From: Xenorhabdus sp. BG5
GTDB lineage: Bacteria > Pseudomonadota > Gammaproteobacteria > Enterobacterales > Enterobacteriaceae
Direction of reading: 5' to 3'
Length of the DNA stretch: 64,000 bases
Assembly: GCF_015163665.1 (NCBI RefSeq)
Contig: NZ_JADEUG010000005.1
Location: 85,342 to 149,341 of the forward strand
Below the pieces are notes generated by a model. It was not told where the DNA came from. It saw only the letters and a list, made by a program, of their open reading frames with translations, and made no database searches. Shown here in pieces: positions 8,526 through 16,966 of this stretch. How positions within the stretch are numbered: the first letter of the stretch is position 1; every line of letters begins with the position of its first letter. The position numbers and the translations under genes were made by a program.

Positions 8526-8762
8526 GTGATTGTTTAAATATCATTTCACTCATATACTCATACGGATTCATTATTCTAAAAACTCGGAATTTGAGGTCCT
8601 TCAGAGCATTGACGCTCTATTTAATTTCAGGATGAATAGGCAATATGTGCTTTTCAATGCAATTTCTATGTTATTTTCCAATAAACCTTCGAGGTTTTAT
8701 ATAATAAAAATCAGCTACAAAGTGACACCTCAAAATTCCATCACACAAATGTTGGAGAGTAT

Positions 8763-9914
8763 ATGAGTTCGTCTTTCGTTGAAGGTAAAAAAACAATCAC
8801 TGATCCTTGGCATAGGATCGCCCATGAATTGCTTCAGGAAACTGATATTGATATCAATGGCAAGCGCCCTTTCGACATACGTATTAAAAATCCTGACTTT
8901 TATAAGCGCGTATTGAAAGAAGGCTCCTTGGGGCTGGGTGAGAGTTATATGGATGGCTGGTGGGAATGTGATCGCCTTGATATTTTCTTTTACAAAGTAT
9001 TGCGGGCAGGTTTAGAACATCGTATTCCTAAAAATGTCAAAGATATCTTCAAGATAATCATCTCTCGTATATTTAATTTACAATCTCCCAAACGTGCCTG
9101 GATTGTAGGTGAGGAACATTATAATTTAGGTAATGACCTGTTTACTCGAATGCTTGATCCTCACATGCAATATTCTTGCGGTTATTGGAAAGATGCCAAC
9201 ACACTGGAAGAAGCACAATCTCATAAGCTGCGCCTGATTTGCGAAAAACTACAACTGTCTCCAGGCATGACTTTATTGGATATCGGTTGTGGATGGGGAG
9301 GTTTGGGCGCCTACGCGGCAGAAAACTACGGTGTATCTGTCACAGGGGTAACAATTTCAGCCGAGCAACAAAAGTATGCACAGGAACGCTGCAAAGATCT
9401 AAATGTAAAAATTATCCTTGAAGATTACCGAAACCTTAACCTTCAGTTTGATCGCGTTGTATCTGTCGGCATGTTCGAGCACGTAGGCCCTAAAAATTAT
9501 GACAATTATTTCAATATAGTGAAAAATAACTTAAAACCTGATGGTCTGTTCCTTCTTCATACCATCGGTTCCAATATTGATAAATTAGGCTCCGATGCAT
9601 GGATAAGCAAATATATTTTTCCCAACGGCTGCTTACCATCGAGCGCCAAAATTGCCAAAGCAACTACCGGAAAGTTTGTCATGGAAGATTGGCACAATTT
9701 TGGGGCTGATTATGACCGGACATTGATGGCATGGTATGAGCGATTTATCGCCAGTTGGCATGAAATAGAGCATAACTATAGCCCACGCTTCAAACGGATG
9801 TTCAGTTATTATCTGAACGCCTGTGCAGGTGCATTCCGTGCAAGAGATATACAGTTATGGCAGATAGTCTTTAGTCCGCGAGGCATTGAAAAAGGATTAA
9901 GAGTACCTAGATAG
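8763..9914 (+). CDS. cfa: Cyclopropane fatty acid synthase
   Basis: 383 residues, the standard length. It transfers a methylene group from S-adenosylmethionine to unsaturated acyl chains of membrane phospholipids. The SAM-binding motif LLDIGCGWGGL lies at about residue 170, FEHVGPKNYD in the middle, and the conserved active-site cysteine is Cys354 in ACAGAFRARD. GGAG lies five bases before the ATG. In E. coli cfa has a long leader targeted by small RNAs; whether that holds here cannot be judged. Confidence 0.96.
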   Translation: MSSSFVEGKKTITDPWHRIAHELLQETDIDINGKRPFDIRIKNPDFYKRVLKEGSLGLGESYMDGWWECDRLDIFFYKVLRAGLEHRIPKNVKDIFKIIISRIFNLQSPKRAWIVGEEHYNLGNDLFTRMLDPHMQYSCGYWKDANTLEEAQSHKLRLICEKLQLSPGMTLLDIGCGWGGLGAYAAENYGVSVTGVTISAEQQKYAQERCKDLNVKIILEDYRNLNLQFDRVVSVGMFEHVGPKNYDNYFNIVKNNLKPDGLFLLHTIGSNIDKLGSDAWISKYIFPNGCLPSSAKIAKATTGKFVMEDWHNFGADYDRTLMAWYERFIASWHEIEHNYSPRFKRMFSYYLNACAGAFRARDIQLWQIVFSPRGIEKGLRVPR

Positions 9915-9935
9915 CTCCCCATAACGGAATACTTG

Positions 9936-9970
9936 AAGCTACAGAAATCGTTTTTCTGTAGCTTTCGTAT
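9936..9970. terminator. Terminator between cfa and ribC
   Basis: AAGCTACAGAAA (9936-9947) pairs with TTTCTGTAGCTT (9953-9964), giving a 12-bp stem between convergent genes, with a T-rich tail on the plus strand. Confidence 0.75.
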
Positions 9971-9993
9971 TTTATCGAATCTAGAAAGATTTT

Positions 9994-10638
9994 TTATTGT
10001 TCTTCAGTCTGTGACAATAATTTTTCTTGCTCTTTCTGAGCCATCACCCGTTCAACGGTATCTACAATCGCTTGGGTTTGTGGATCAATTTCAATATTAA
10101 CCTTTTCACCAAGACGTTTTTTGCCCAAAGTTGTGCGTTCCAATGTTTCTGGAATTAAATGAACGCAGAAGCGATTATTGACTACATCTCCAATTGTTAG
10201 GCTAATACCGTCAATACCCACAAATCCTTTATGCAGGATATATTTCATTAACTGTTTATCGTGAATTCGAAACCATATTTCATGGTTATTTTCAGACGTG
10301 AAGATCTTGGCAATTTCTGCTGTTGTAATAACATGACCGGACATCAAATGCCCACCAATTTCATCACCAAATTTAGCGGCCCTTTCCAGATTAACTACGT
10401 CACCGACCCTAAGCTCACCAAGATTGGTCAGACGTAATGTTTCTTTCATTAAATCAAAACTGATTAAATCACCGTCGATCTTAGTTATAGTCAGACAACA
10501 ACCGTTGTGGGAAACAGAAGCTCCCGTTTCAATTCCGGGTAATAATTCAGCCGGAAATTTAACAACATGGGTCCGAAAATGCATTTTTTCATCAATAGCA
10601 ACTATCGGTGCTTTTCCCTGAACGATACCTGTAAACAT
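9994..10638 (-). CDS. ribC: Riboflavin synthase, alpha subunit
   Basis: 214 residues starting MFTGIVQG, the family hallmark. It converts two 6,7-dimethyl-8-ribityllumazine molecules to riboflavin. Two homologous lumazine-binding barrels are visible, about residues 1-95 and 98-195, each with a G-D-x-V-NLE/NIE type segment ([10 protein letters not shown] and [10 protein letters not shown]). AGAGGT precedes the ATG. It is divergent from mdtK, as in E. coli. Some annotations call this gene ribE. Confidence 0.95.
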   Translation of the reverse strand: MFTGIVQGKAPIVAIDEKMHFRTHVVKFPAELLPGIETGASVSHNGCCLTITKIDGDLISFDLMKETLRLTNLGELRVGDVVNLERAAKFGDEIGGHLMSGHVITTAEIAKIFTSENNHEIWFRIHDKQLMKYILHKGFVGIDGISLTIGDVVNNRFCVHLIPETLERTTLGKKRLGEKVNIEIDPQTQAIVDTVERVMAQKEQEKLLSQTEEQ

Positions 10639-10945
10639 GGGAACCTCTTTAATAATTTCATCTAGCGGATTAGTTTAACCTACTCACCACTTTTAAACAG
10701 CATTTCGTTTAAACATGACTCTGTTTAAATACCATTTTATTTAATGCATTATTTTGGTTGAGTTTAGTTTCAGTTGAGCGTTGCTTCAATCATATTGACT
10801 ATAAACATCGTGCAATGATTGGATTAATAAAATGAGTCCTATACAATATGGCAGCTTATAAGCGATATATTTTTATTAACATCGTTTGCTCGCAAAAATA
10901 TTTCTTGTTTTTCTCGTTAATTTTCAATCAAAAAAGGTGTAGTAC
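10639..10945. other. ribC-mdtK divergent intergenic region
   Basis: 307 bases with no gene. It contains a cluster of GTTTAAAC-like half-palindromes between 10672 and 10729 (see findings). It must hold both promoters. I found no FMN riboswitch-like structure by eye. Confidence 0.45.
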
Positions 10946-12319
10946 GTGCAGAAATATTTAAATGAAGCGCGTAGTTTGCTCGCTTTAGGGATCCCCGTCG
11001 TCATTGCACAGTTTTCACAAACTGCGATGGGTTTCGTCGATACCGTCATGGCAGGTAAAGCTGGTGCTGTTGAAATGTCAGCTGTTGCTGTTGGTACATC
11101 AATTTGGCTGCCAACCATTCTGTTTGGCCAAGGTTTATTGCTCGCCTTGACGCCAATCGTGGCACACATGAATGGATCTGGTCAGAGAAAAAATGTTGCA
11201 GGCCAAATTCAGCAAGGATTTTGGCTTGCAACATTTCTCTCTATCTTGACCATCGCAATACTGTATAACAGCCGATTTATTATAGAAGCACAACATAACA
11301 TCGATCCTATATTGGCACAAAAAGCCACGGAATTTATCCATGCCATCATGTGGGGAGCGCCAGGTTATTTGTTTTATCAAGTTTTACGTGGTCAATGTGA
11401 AGGATTATCGAAAACCAAACCAGCAATGGTCATAGGCCTTGCTGGACTACTGGTCAATATTCCCGTTAACTATATTTTTATTTACGGTAAATTTGGTGCG
11501 CCTGCATTAGGTGGTGTCGGTTGTGGTGTTGCAACAGCAACCGTTTACTGGATTATGTTCCTGTTGCTGCTTGTCTATGTGAAGCATTCTCCTTCCCAAA
11601 AAGATATCCAAACATTCAACAAATTTGTGGGACCTGAATGGCATACGCAAAAACGTATTGCACTGCTTGGCCTGCCTATCGCTTTAGCGATGTTTTTTGA
11701 GGTTACTCTGTTTGCTGTCGTCTCGCTGTTGGTCTCTCCACTCGGTGTCGTGGCCGTTGCAGGGCATCAGATATCACTCAACTTCAGCTCCATGATGTTT
11801 ATGTTTCCACTGTCATTGGGGATAGCCGCCACCATTCGCGTTGGCTACAACCTGGGACAACAATCAACAGAAGGCGCTAAGATATCCGCATATACGAGTA
11901 TTATTGTTGGCTTAATGACTGCCTGCATGACAGCGACCTTCACGGTATTGTTTAGCAAACACATTGCGTTTATGTACAACGATAACCCTGAGGTCGTTAC
12001 TCTTGCCTCCCACTTAATGCTGTTTGCTGCTATTTACCAGCTTTCTGATGCAATTCAGGTCATTGGATCAGGGGTATTGCGCGGATACAAGGATACACGT
12101 TCTATTTTCTTTATCACTTTTATTGCTTATTGGCTCTTAGGACTGCCTAGTGGCTATATTCTGGCATTGACTGATTATGTCACTAAGCCGATGGGGCCAC
12201 AGGGTTTTTGGATTGGGTTTATTATCGGTTTAACCGCATCAGCATTCATGATGGGTTACCGTATTTTATGGACACAAAAACAGCCAGCCCATTATGTTCT
12301 GAAACGTTCCACTCGTTAA
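10946..12319 (+). CDS. mdtK: MdtK (NorM), MATE-family multidrug efflux pump
   Basis: 457 residues with about 12 membrane spans. MATE transporters exchange Na+ or H+ for cationic drugs and dyes at the inner membrane. Conserved segments include [13 protein letters not shown] near the N-terminus, [25 protein letters not shown] and GYKDTRSIF. The start is GTG, supported by alignment to E. coli MdtK (MQKYI) and a GGTG ribosome site upstream. A long hairpin follows at 12343. Confidence 0.94.
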   Translation: MQKYLNEARSLLALGIPVVIAQFSQTAMGFVDTVMAGKAGAVEMSAVAVGTSIWLPTILFGQGLLLALTPIVAHMNGSGQRKNVAGQIQQGFWLATFLSILTIAILYNSRFIIEAQHNIDPILAQKATEFIHAIMWGAPGYLFYQVLRGQCEGLSKTKPAMVIGLAGLLVNIPVNYIFIYGKFGAPALGGVGCGVATATVYWIMFLLLLVYVKHSPSQKDIQTFNKFVGPEWHTQKRIALLGLPIALAMFFEVTLFAVVSLLVSPLGVVAVAGHQISLNFSSMMFMFPLSLGIAATIRVGYNLGQQSTEGAKISAYTSIIVGLMTACMTATFTVLFSKHIAFMYNDNPEVVTLASHLMLFAAIYQLSDAIQVIGSGVLRGYKDTRSIFFITFIAYWLLGLPSGYILALTDYVTKPMGPQGFWIGFIIGLTASAFMMGYRILWTQKQPAHYVLKRSTR

Positions 12320-12342
12320 TTCAGTATATTAAGTTACCAATA

Positions 12343-12420
12343 CAAGGGGAAAAAGCTGCGAATTCATGCTAAAAGATGTAAATGCGAGCAGTTGAACAAG
12401 AATTTGCATTTTTCCCCTTG
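12343..12420. terminator. Long imperfect hairpin downstream of mdtK
   Basis: CAAGGGGAAAAA (12343-12354) is the exact complement of TTTTTCCCCTTG (12409-12420), and TGCGAATTC/GAATTTGCA extends the helix inward after a two-base bulge. It may be a terminator for mdtK or an intergenic palindromic element of the genus. Confidence 0.5.
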
Positions 12421-12479
12421 CCAGAAGGCTCAGTGCTCGTTAATATTCGTCCCCGTTGTCAACCACAGAAATTTAGATT

Positions 12480-12556
12480 GCGTCCGTAGCTCAGTTGGTT
12501 AGAGCACCACCTTGACATGGTGGGGGTCGGTGGTTCGAGTCCACTCGGACGCACCA
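12480..12556 (+). tRNA. valV: tRNA-Val, anticodon GAC
   Basis: A 77-base cloverleaf with acceptor arms GCGTCCG and CGGACGC and an encoded CCA end. The anticodon loop CTTGACATG gives GAC at 12514-12516. T-loop GTTCGAGTC is present. The sequence matches the valVW tRNAs that sit upstream of pykF in E. coli. Confidence 0.98.
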
Positions 12557-12590
12557 AATATCTGGTTGACAGAAAATAGAATCTTGATGT

Positions 12591-12667
12591 GCGTCCGTAG
12601 CTCAGTTGGTTAGAGCACCACCTTGACATGGTGGGGGTCGGTGGTTCGAGTCCACTCGGACGCACCA
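12591..12667 (+). tRNA. valW: tRNA-Val, anticodon GAC (second, identical copy)
   Basis: All 77 bases are identical to the copy at 12480-12556, and the two are 34 bases apart, so they are probably processed from one transcript. Anticodon GAC lies at 12625-12627. Confidence 0.98.
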
Positions 12668-13186
12668 TATCTAATTCATCACTTCACGCCTTTCTTATAC
12701 GAGTCACCTTTTTCCGATTTTTTTCATTCCAATCCCCTTTTATACTCATGAACTTGATTGTTACCCAATCTATCTGTGTACTAAAAACTCAATGATGTTT
12801 TATTTGCGCAACAACTCTCTGATTTCTTTAATCATGAACCATGGCTATCTCCTCTTTTCTGTATAGAAATCCGTTCAAGCGCTATTTTTTGATTCATTTC
12901 ACAGAAATTAGTCTCTATAATACGCCTATGTCATGAGTTGAATGGTTTCAGCTAATTAATTTACCGAATCCAGAAAAAATTACAGATGATTAGTCGAACT
13001 AAATCCGCATATCTGCACATACCGAACTTCATGCTGAAAAACCATTTGACGCTTACTACTATTCACTTTCGATTGCTACCCGTTTTTCACTATGTTGCGC
13101 AACTCAAAACACCAGATGATGCGGGCATAAATGTGAATAGCTAGCGATTCACTCTTTTAATCCATTAAATCAGTAGATAGATTGTC
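12668..13186. other. Region between tRNA-Val and pykF
   Basis: 519 bases with no gene. A TATAAT hexamer at 12916-12921 with a weak TTCATT at 12893-12898 (17-base spacer) is the best pykF promoter candidate. A Cra-like site lies just downstream at 12937-12952. The leader would then be about 260 bases. Confidence 0.4.
12937..12952 (-). promoter_or_regulatory. Cra (FruR)-like operator upstream of pykF
   Basis: Read on the minus strand, GCTGAAACCATTCAAC fits the Cra consensus RSTGAAWCGNTNHW at 13 of 14 positions. Its place downstream of the TATAAT at 12916 fits repression of pykF, as known in E. coli. Confidence 0.5.
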
Positions 13187-14596
13187 ATGAAAAAAACCAA
13201 AATTGTTTGTACTATCGGGCCAAAAACAGAATCCGAAGAGAAATTGACCGAATTGCTTAATGCTGGTATGAATGTGATGCGCCTGAACTTTTCTCACGGT
13301 GACTACGAAGAGCATGGTCAGCGTATTAAAAACATTCGCGCGGTCGTAGCAAAAACTGGCAAAAAAGCCGCAATCTTACTGGATACTAAGGGTCCTGAAA
13401 TCCGCACCATGAAGCTGGAAGATGGCAATGACGTCTCCCTTACAGCGGGCCAAACTTTCACCTTTACAACAGATAAATCTGTGATTGGCAATCGAGAGCG
13501 TGTCGCCGTGACTTATGTCGGCCTGCCAGAAGATCTGAAACCAGGAAACACCATATTGGTTGATGATGGTTTGATCGCCATGACAGTTAAAGAAACTACC
13601 GCAACTGAAGTCATCTGTGAGGTATTGAATAACGGTGATTTGGGTGAAAACAAAGGCGTTAACCTGCCAAATGTTTCTATCAACCTGCCTGCACTGGCAG
13701 AAAAAGATAAACAGGATTTGATCTTTGGTTGTGAGCAAGGCGTGGATTTCGTTGCAGCGTCTTTTATCCGTAAGCGTTCCGATGTACTGGAAATCCGTGA
13801 GCACCTGAAAGCTCATGGCGGCGAACACATCCAAATCATTTCTAAAATCGAAAACCAGGAAGGCCTGAATAACTTCGATGAAATTCTCGAAGCGTCTGAC
13901 GGTATCATGGTTGCCCGTGGTGATCTGGGTGTTGAGATTCCTGTAGAAGAAGTTATCTTCGCGCAAAAAATGATGATCGAAAAATGTAATGCAGCTCGTA
14001 AAGTTGTTATCACTGCCACCCAGATGCTGGATTCAATGATCAAAAACCCACGCCCTACCCGCGCTGAAGCCGGCGACGTTGCTAACGCTATTTTAGATGG
14101 TACTGATGCGGTAATGCTTTCTGGTGAAAGTGCGAAAGGAAAATACCCTGTTGAAGCCGTTTCCATCATGGCAACAATCTGTGAACGTACAGATCGCGTT
14201 ATGGGCAGCAAAATTGAGCATACCAGGACTCAGAAGCTGCGCGTTACCGAAGCCGTGTGCCGTGGTGCGGTTGAAATTGCAGAAAAATTGGAAGCTCCAT
14301 TAATTGTCGTGGCAACATATGGTGGTAAGTCTGCAAGATCTATCCGCAAATATTTCCCCAATGCCTCAATCCTTGCGTTGACAACGAATGAAATCACTGC
14401 TCGTCAATTGCTGTTGGTCAAAGGTGTTTCCACTCAGATTGTCAAAGAAATCGCCTCTACCGATGATTTTTATCGTATTGGTAAAGAAGCTGCATTGGCA
14501 AGTGGTATGGCACACAAAGGAGATATCGTTGTCATGGTTTCCGGTGCATTAGTGCCAAGTGGCACCACAAACACTTCCTCTGTTCACGTGCTGTAA
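13187..14596 (+). CDS. pykF: Pyruvate kinase I
   Basis: 469 residues, one fewer than in E. coli. It makes pyruvate and ATP from phosphoenolpyruvate; the type I enzyme is activated by fructose 1,6-bisphosphate. The N-terminal [14 protein letters not shown], the barrel motif [10 protein letters not shown], the active-site segment [11 protein letters not shown] and [12 protein letters not shown] are all intact. The C-terminal allosteric domain (from about residue 350) ends [13 protein letters not shown] good terminator follows at 14655. Confidence 0.97.
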   Translation: MKKTKIVCTIGPKTESEEKLTELLNAGMNVMRLNFSHGDYEEHGQRIKNIRAVVAKTGKKAAILLDTKGPEIRTMKLEDGNDVSLTAGQTFTFTTDKSVIGNRERVAVTYVGLPEDLKPGNTILVDDGLIAMTVKETTATEVICEVLNNGDLGENKGVNLPNVSINLPALAEKDKQDLIFGCEQGVDFVAASFIRKRSDVLEIREHLKAHGGEHIQIISKIENQEGLNNFDEILEASDGIMVARGDLGVEIPVEEVIFAQKMMIEKCNAARKVVITATQMLDSMIKNPRPTRAEAGDVANAILDGTDAVMLSGESAKGKYPVEAVSIMATICERTDRVMGSKIEHTRTQKLRVTEAVCRGAVEIAEKLEAPLIVVATYGGKSARSIRKYFPNASILALTTNEITARQLLLVKGVSTQIVKEIASTDDFYRIGKEAALASGMAHKGDIVVMVSGALVPSGTTNTSSVHVL

Positions 14597-14654
14597 GCTT
14601 AAATAAGCTAAACAACAGCACTGTTTAAATTTGGTCAGTACTGAGATCATAAAG

Positions 14655-14692
14655 AAGCCCATATTTGTATTATGCAAATTGGGCTTTTTATA
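14655..14692 (+). terminator. pykF terminator
   Basis: AAGCCCA-T-ATTTG (14655-14667) pairs with CAAATTGGGCTT (14675-14686) with one bulged T, followed by a T run and TATATTT. Confidence 0.85.
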
Positions 14693-14951
14693 TTTCTACC
14701 GTGCACCATCATCATGGTGAACTATTAATATTCTTCTTTCAAAATGTTATTCAGTACAAGAATATTTTACTATTTTCATTCAATTATGTTTAGATCTGCT
14801 GATCTTTTACATAACAATAATTCATATTAATTTAACAATATTGATTCAATTATCCTTTTATTATCAAAACAATTAAACAGATAATTCACACTTTGTTTAC
14901 GCTGAATTTTTTTCGTAGCAAAAATTTATTCTCTTTCTAAAATAGTTTGTG

Positions 14952-14957
14952 TAATAC
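14952..14957 (+). promoter_or_regulatory. lpp promoter, -10 element
   Basis: TAATAC lies in a stretch GTGTAATACTT that is conserved with the very strong E. coli lpp promoter. The downstream leader (14965-14995) also keeps the E. coli layout, TGGAGATTAAC then TCTAGAGGGTA, so transcription should start near 14964. The rest of the pykF-lpp gap shows nothing else. Confidence 0.65.
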
Positions 14958-15001
14958 TTAGATGGCTACTTGGAGATTAACTTAATCTAGAGGGTAATGT
15001 G

Positions 15002-15238
15002 ATGAATCGTACTAAAGTGGTATTTGGTGCAGTAATTCTGGCTTCTACTCTGTTAGCGGGTTGCTCAAGCGCAACTAAAGTTGAACAACTCGCTTCTCAA
15101 GTTCAAACTCTCGGTTCCAAAGTTGACCAGTTGAGCAGTGATCTCAGTTCTATTCGTTCTGATGTACAATCGGCCAGAGACGAAGCTGCTCGTGCGAATC
15201 AGCGCCTTGATAACCAAGTTCGTTCATACAAGAAATAA
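15002..15238 (+). CDS. lpp: Braun (murein) lipoprotein Lpp
   Basis: 78 residues, the E. coli length. The lipoprotein signal peptide ends LLAG before Cys21, which is lipidated. The mature part is a heptad coiled coil that trimerises, and the C-terminal Lys78 is the residue linked to peptidoglycan. A GTG at 14999 is in frame, but AGAGGGT with 7-base spacing favours the ATG at 15002. Downstream lies an L,D-transpeptidase on the opposite strand that may form this link. Confidence 0.97.
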   Translation: MNRTKVVFGAVILASTLLAGCSSATKVEQLASQVQTLGSKVDQLSSDLSSIRSDVQSARDEAARANQRLDNQVRSYKK

Positions 15239-15269
15239 TCTTTATAGTAGGTAGAAATTGTTTGATAAC

Positions 15270-15304
15270 AAATGGCGTACAGTGGTACGCCATTTCTATT
15301 TTTG
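15270..15304 (+). terminator. lpp terminator
   Basis: AAATGGCGTAC (15270-15280), loop AGTG, GTACGCCATTT (15285-15295), then CTATTTTT. The stem is perfect over 11 bp. Confidence 0.85.
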
Positions 15305-15330
15305 CTTACCACCCTATCTTTCCCAATTTC

Positions 15331-16389
15331 TTAAGCGTCAGGTTGATAAATTGGCCCTGGTTGATGTAATGGCGGTATCTTAGCGGGTTTAATTTCGAGG
15401 CCGATCGTATCCTCAATTGGTCTTAAAATCGTCTTTTCCTCTTGGCTATTTGTAACCCGTCCTGTATTTACCCGCACTGGCATGCCTGAACGACGAATAA
15501 TGGCTTGATCAACAAGGAATTCATCTGTTTCACGATTATTAATGAACTTCACTAAGCCTTCAGAACGTGGAACTGGCATTGTTTGCGGATCATCAGCCTC
15601 TTTATTAGAAAGTGGCTGATGAACTTCCACATAGCGCTTACCATCTGGCTCTATAGCATATTTCACTGGTTCATTAATGACCTGAACACGCGTTCCTCGT
15701 GGAACAGTCCGAAACAAATTTTCAATATCGTCAGGCCGCAAACGAATACATCCTGAACTGACACGCATACCAATGCCAAAATCCGCATTTGTGCCATGGA
15801 TCAGATATTCACCACGCCCAGCGGCCAAACGTAAGGCAAAATCCCCCATTGGATTATCTGGACCTGCGGGGATTACAGCAGGCAAAATAATTCCCCGACT
15901 AGCGTAATCCTTGCGAATATTAACGGTTGGTGTCCATGTCGGGTTCTTGATCAATTGGCTGACTGACGTTGTCATTGTCGGCGTGTTACGTCCAAGTTGA
16001 CCTATCCCAATAGGGTATACAACGACAACATTTTTTCCCTCAGGGAAATAATAGAGCCTAAGTTCGGCCAGATTGATAATAATTCCCTGGCGGGGAGTGT
16101 CCGGCAACAACATCTGCGATGGAATAATTAACTCAGTGCCAGGTTTAGGTAAATAGGGATCAACGCCAGGATTTGCTTCCAACATCGCCAATAATCCTAT
16201 TTGGTATTTGGCTGCAATGGATTCTAGCGGACGTCCATCATCAGGCACAATATAGGCGGAATTTTCGCCAATCAGACGGCTATTAGCAGGAGGCAATGGG
16301 TACTCGATAGCATGGGCGATATTAGTCAATCCACTTAACGACAACATGCCAATCAAGAACATGCCGATAACAGTTAAAAATCGCTTCAT
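15331..16389 (-). CDS. ldtE: L,D-transpeptidase (LdtE/YnhG-like)
   Basis: 352 residues. A signal peptide ends ANIAHA-type at about residue 27, a LysM-like segment spans about 45-91, and the YkuD catalytic domain covers about 100-235. His198 in the HGTN motif and the nucleophile Cys214 in SSGCIRL are present. The remaining C-terminal 110 residues are proline-rich and periplasmic. YkuD enzymes either cross-link peptidoglycan 3-3 or attach Lpp; adjacency to lpp matches E. coli ldtE, but sequence alone does not decide between those roles. AGGAAG precedes the ATG. Confidence 0.88.
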   Translation of the reverse strand: MKRFLTVIGMFLIGMLSLSGLTNIAHAIEYPLPPANSRLIGENSAYIVPDDGRPLESIAAKYQIGLLAMLEANPGVDPYLPKPGTELIIPSQMLLPDTPRQGIIINLAELRLYYFPEGKNVVVVYPIGIGQLGRNTPTMTTSVSQLIKNPTWTPTVNIRKDYASRGIILPAVIPAGPDNPMGDFALRLAAGRGEYLIHGTNADFGIGMRVSSGCIRLRPDDIENLFRTVPRGTRVQVINEPVKYAIEPDGKRYVEVHQPLSNKEADDPQTMPVPRSEGLVKFINNRETDEFLVDQAIIRRSGMPVRVNTGRVTNSQEEKTILRPIEDTIGLEIKPAKIPPLHQPGPIYQPDA

Positions 16390-16552
16390 ACGTGCTTCCT
16401 GAAAATGATGCTTTGAATGTTTGTGGTTAATTAATAGCCTACTTTGCAGAACTATTCTATCTCATTCGTTGTAATCAAAGCGGGATTTATATCGTCCGGC
16501 TGTTCCCGCCAGCCAAAATACTGACAGGAACAAAAACATAACAGGTAGGATA

Positions 16553-16966
16553 TTAAGATAAAACTGCCGTTGTCAGGCGAGACGTGCAGCATAATTGTTG
16601 TTGATCATTATAGATATCAATCTGCCAGACCTGATGTGAACGGCCAAGATAAACAGGTTTACAAATCCCTTTAACCATGCCTTCATGAACAGATTTAAGG
16701 TGGTTAGCATTAATCTCTACTCCCACCACTTTCTGTTCTCCTTCCGAGCAGAGATAGCCTGCAATCGAGCCAAGTGTTTCAGCCAATACCACAGATGCCC
16801 CACCATGCAAGATCCCGAATGGCTGTTTAGTTCGTTGATCGACTGGCATTGTTCCTTCGATAAAATCATCGCCAAGCTGGGTAAATTCGATCCCTACATG
16901 TTTTACCATACACTCACCATTCAATTGATTAAGTGTATTTACATCTATATTACGTTTCCAAATCAC
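16553..16966 (-). CDS. menI: 1,4-dihydroxy-2-naphthoyl-CoA thioesterase MenI
   Basis: 137 residues of the hotdog fold, 4HBT/PaaI type. MenI hydrolyses DHNA-CoA in menaquinone synthesis. The segment HGGASVVLAETLGS contains the catalytic Glu63, at the E. coli position. The start is GTG (MIWKRN matches the E. coli start), overlapping the ydiJ stop by 4 bases, so the two genes are translationally coupled. Confidence 0.92.
   Translation of the reverse strand: MIWKRNIDVNTLNQLNGECMVKHVGIEFTQLGDDFIEGTMPVDQRTKQPFGILHGGASVVLAETLGSIAGYLCSEGEQKVVGVEINANHLKSVHEGMVKGICKPVYLGRSHQVWQIDIYNDQQQLCCTSRLTTAVLS

Noticed and set aside
8530..8766. 78-residue ORF just upstream of cfa, overlapping its ATG
   Set aside because: TTG start, no proper ribosome site, AT-rich composition, no recognised family; more likely the cfa leader.
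12459..12668. Minus-strand ORF across both tRNA-Val genes, repeating RPSGLEPPTPTMSRW
   Set aside because: It is the antisense of the two identical tRNAs; this peptide is a common misannotation.
13376..13966. 196-residue antisense ORF within pykF
   Set aside because: Lies wholly on the other strand of a conserved gene, with no ribosome site; a shadow frame. The same applies to 13813-14211, 30666-31247 and 35029-35526.
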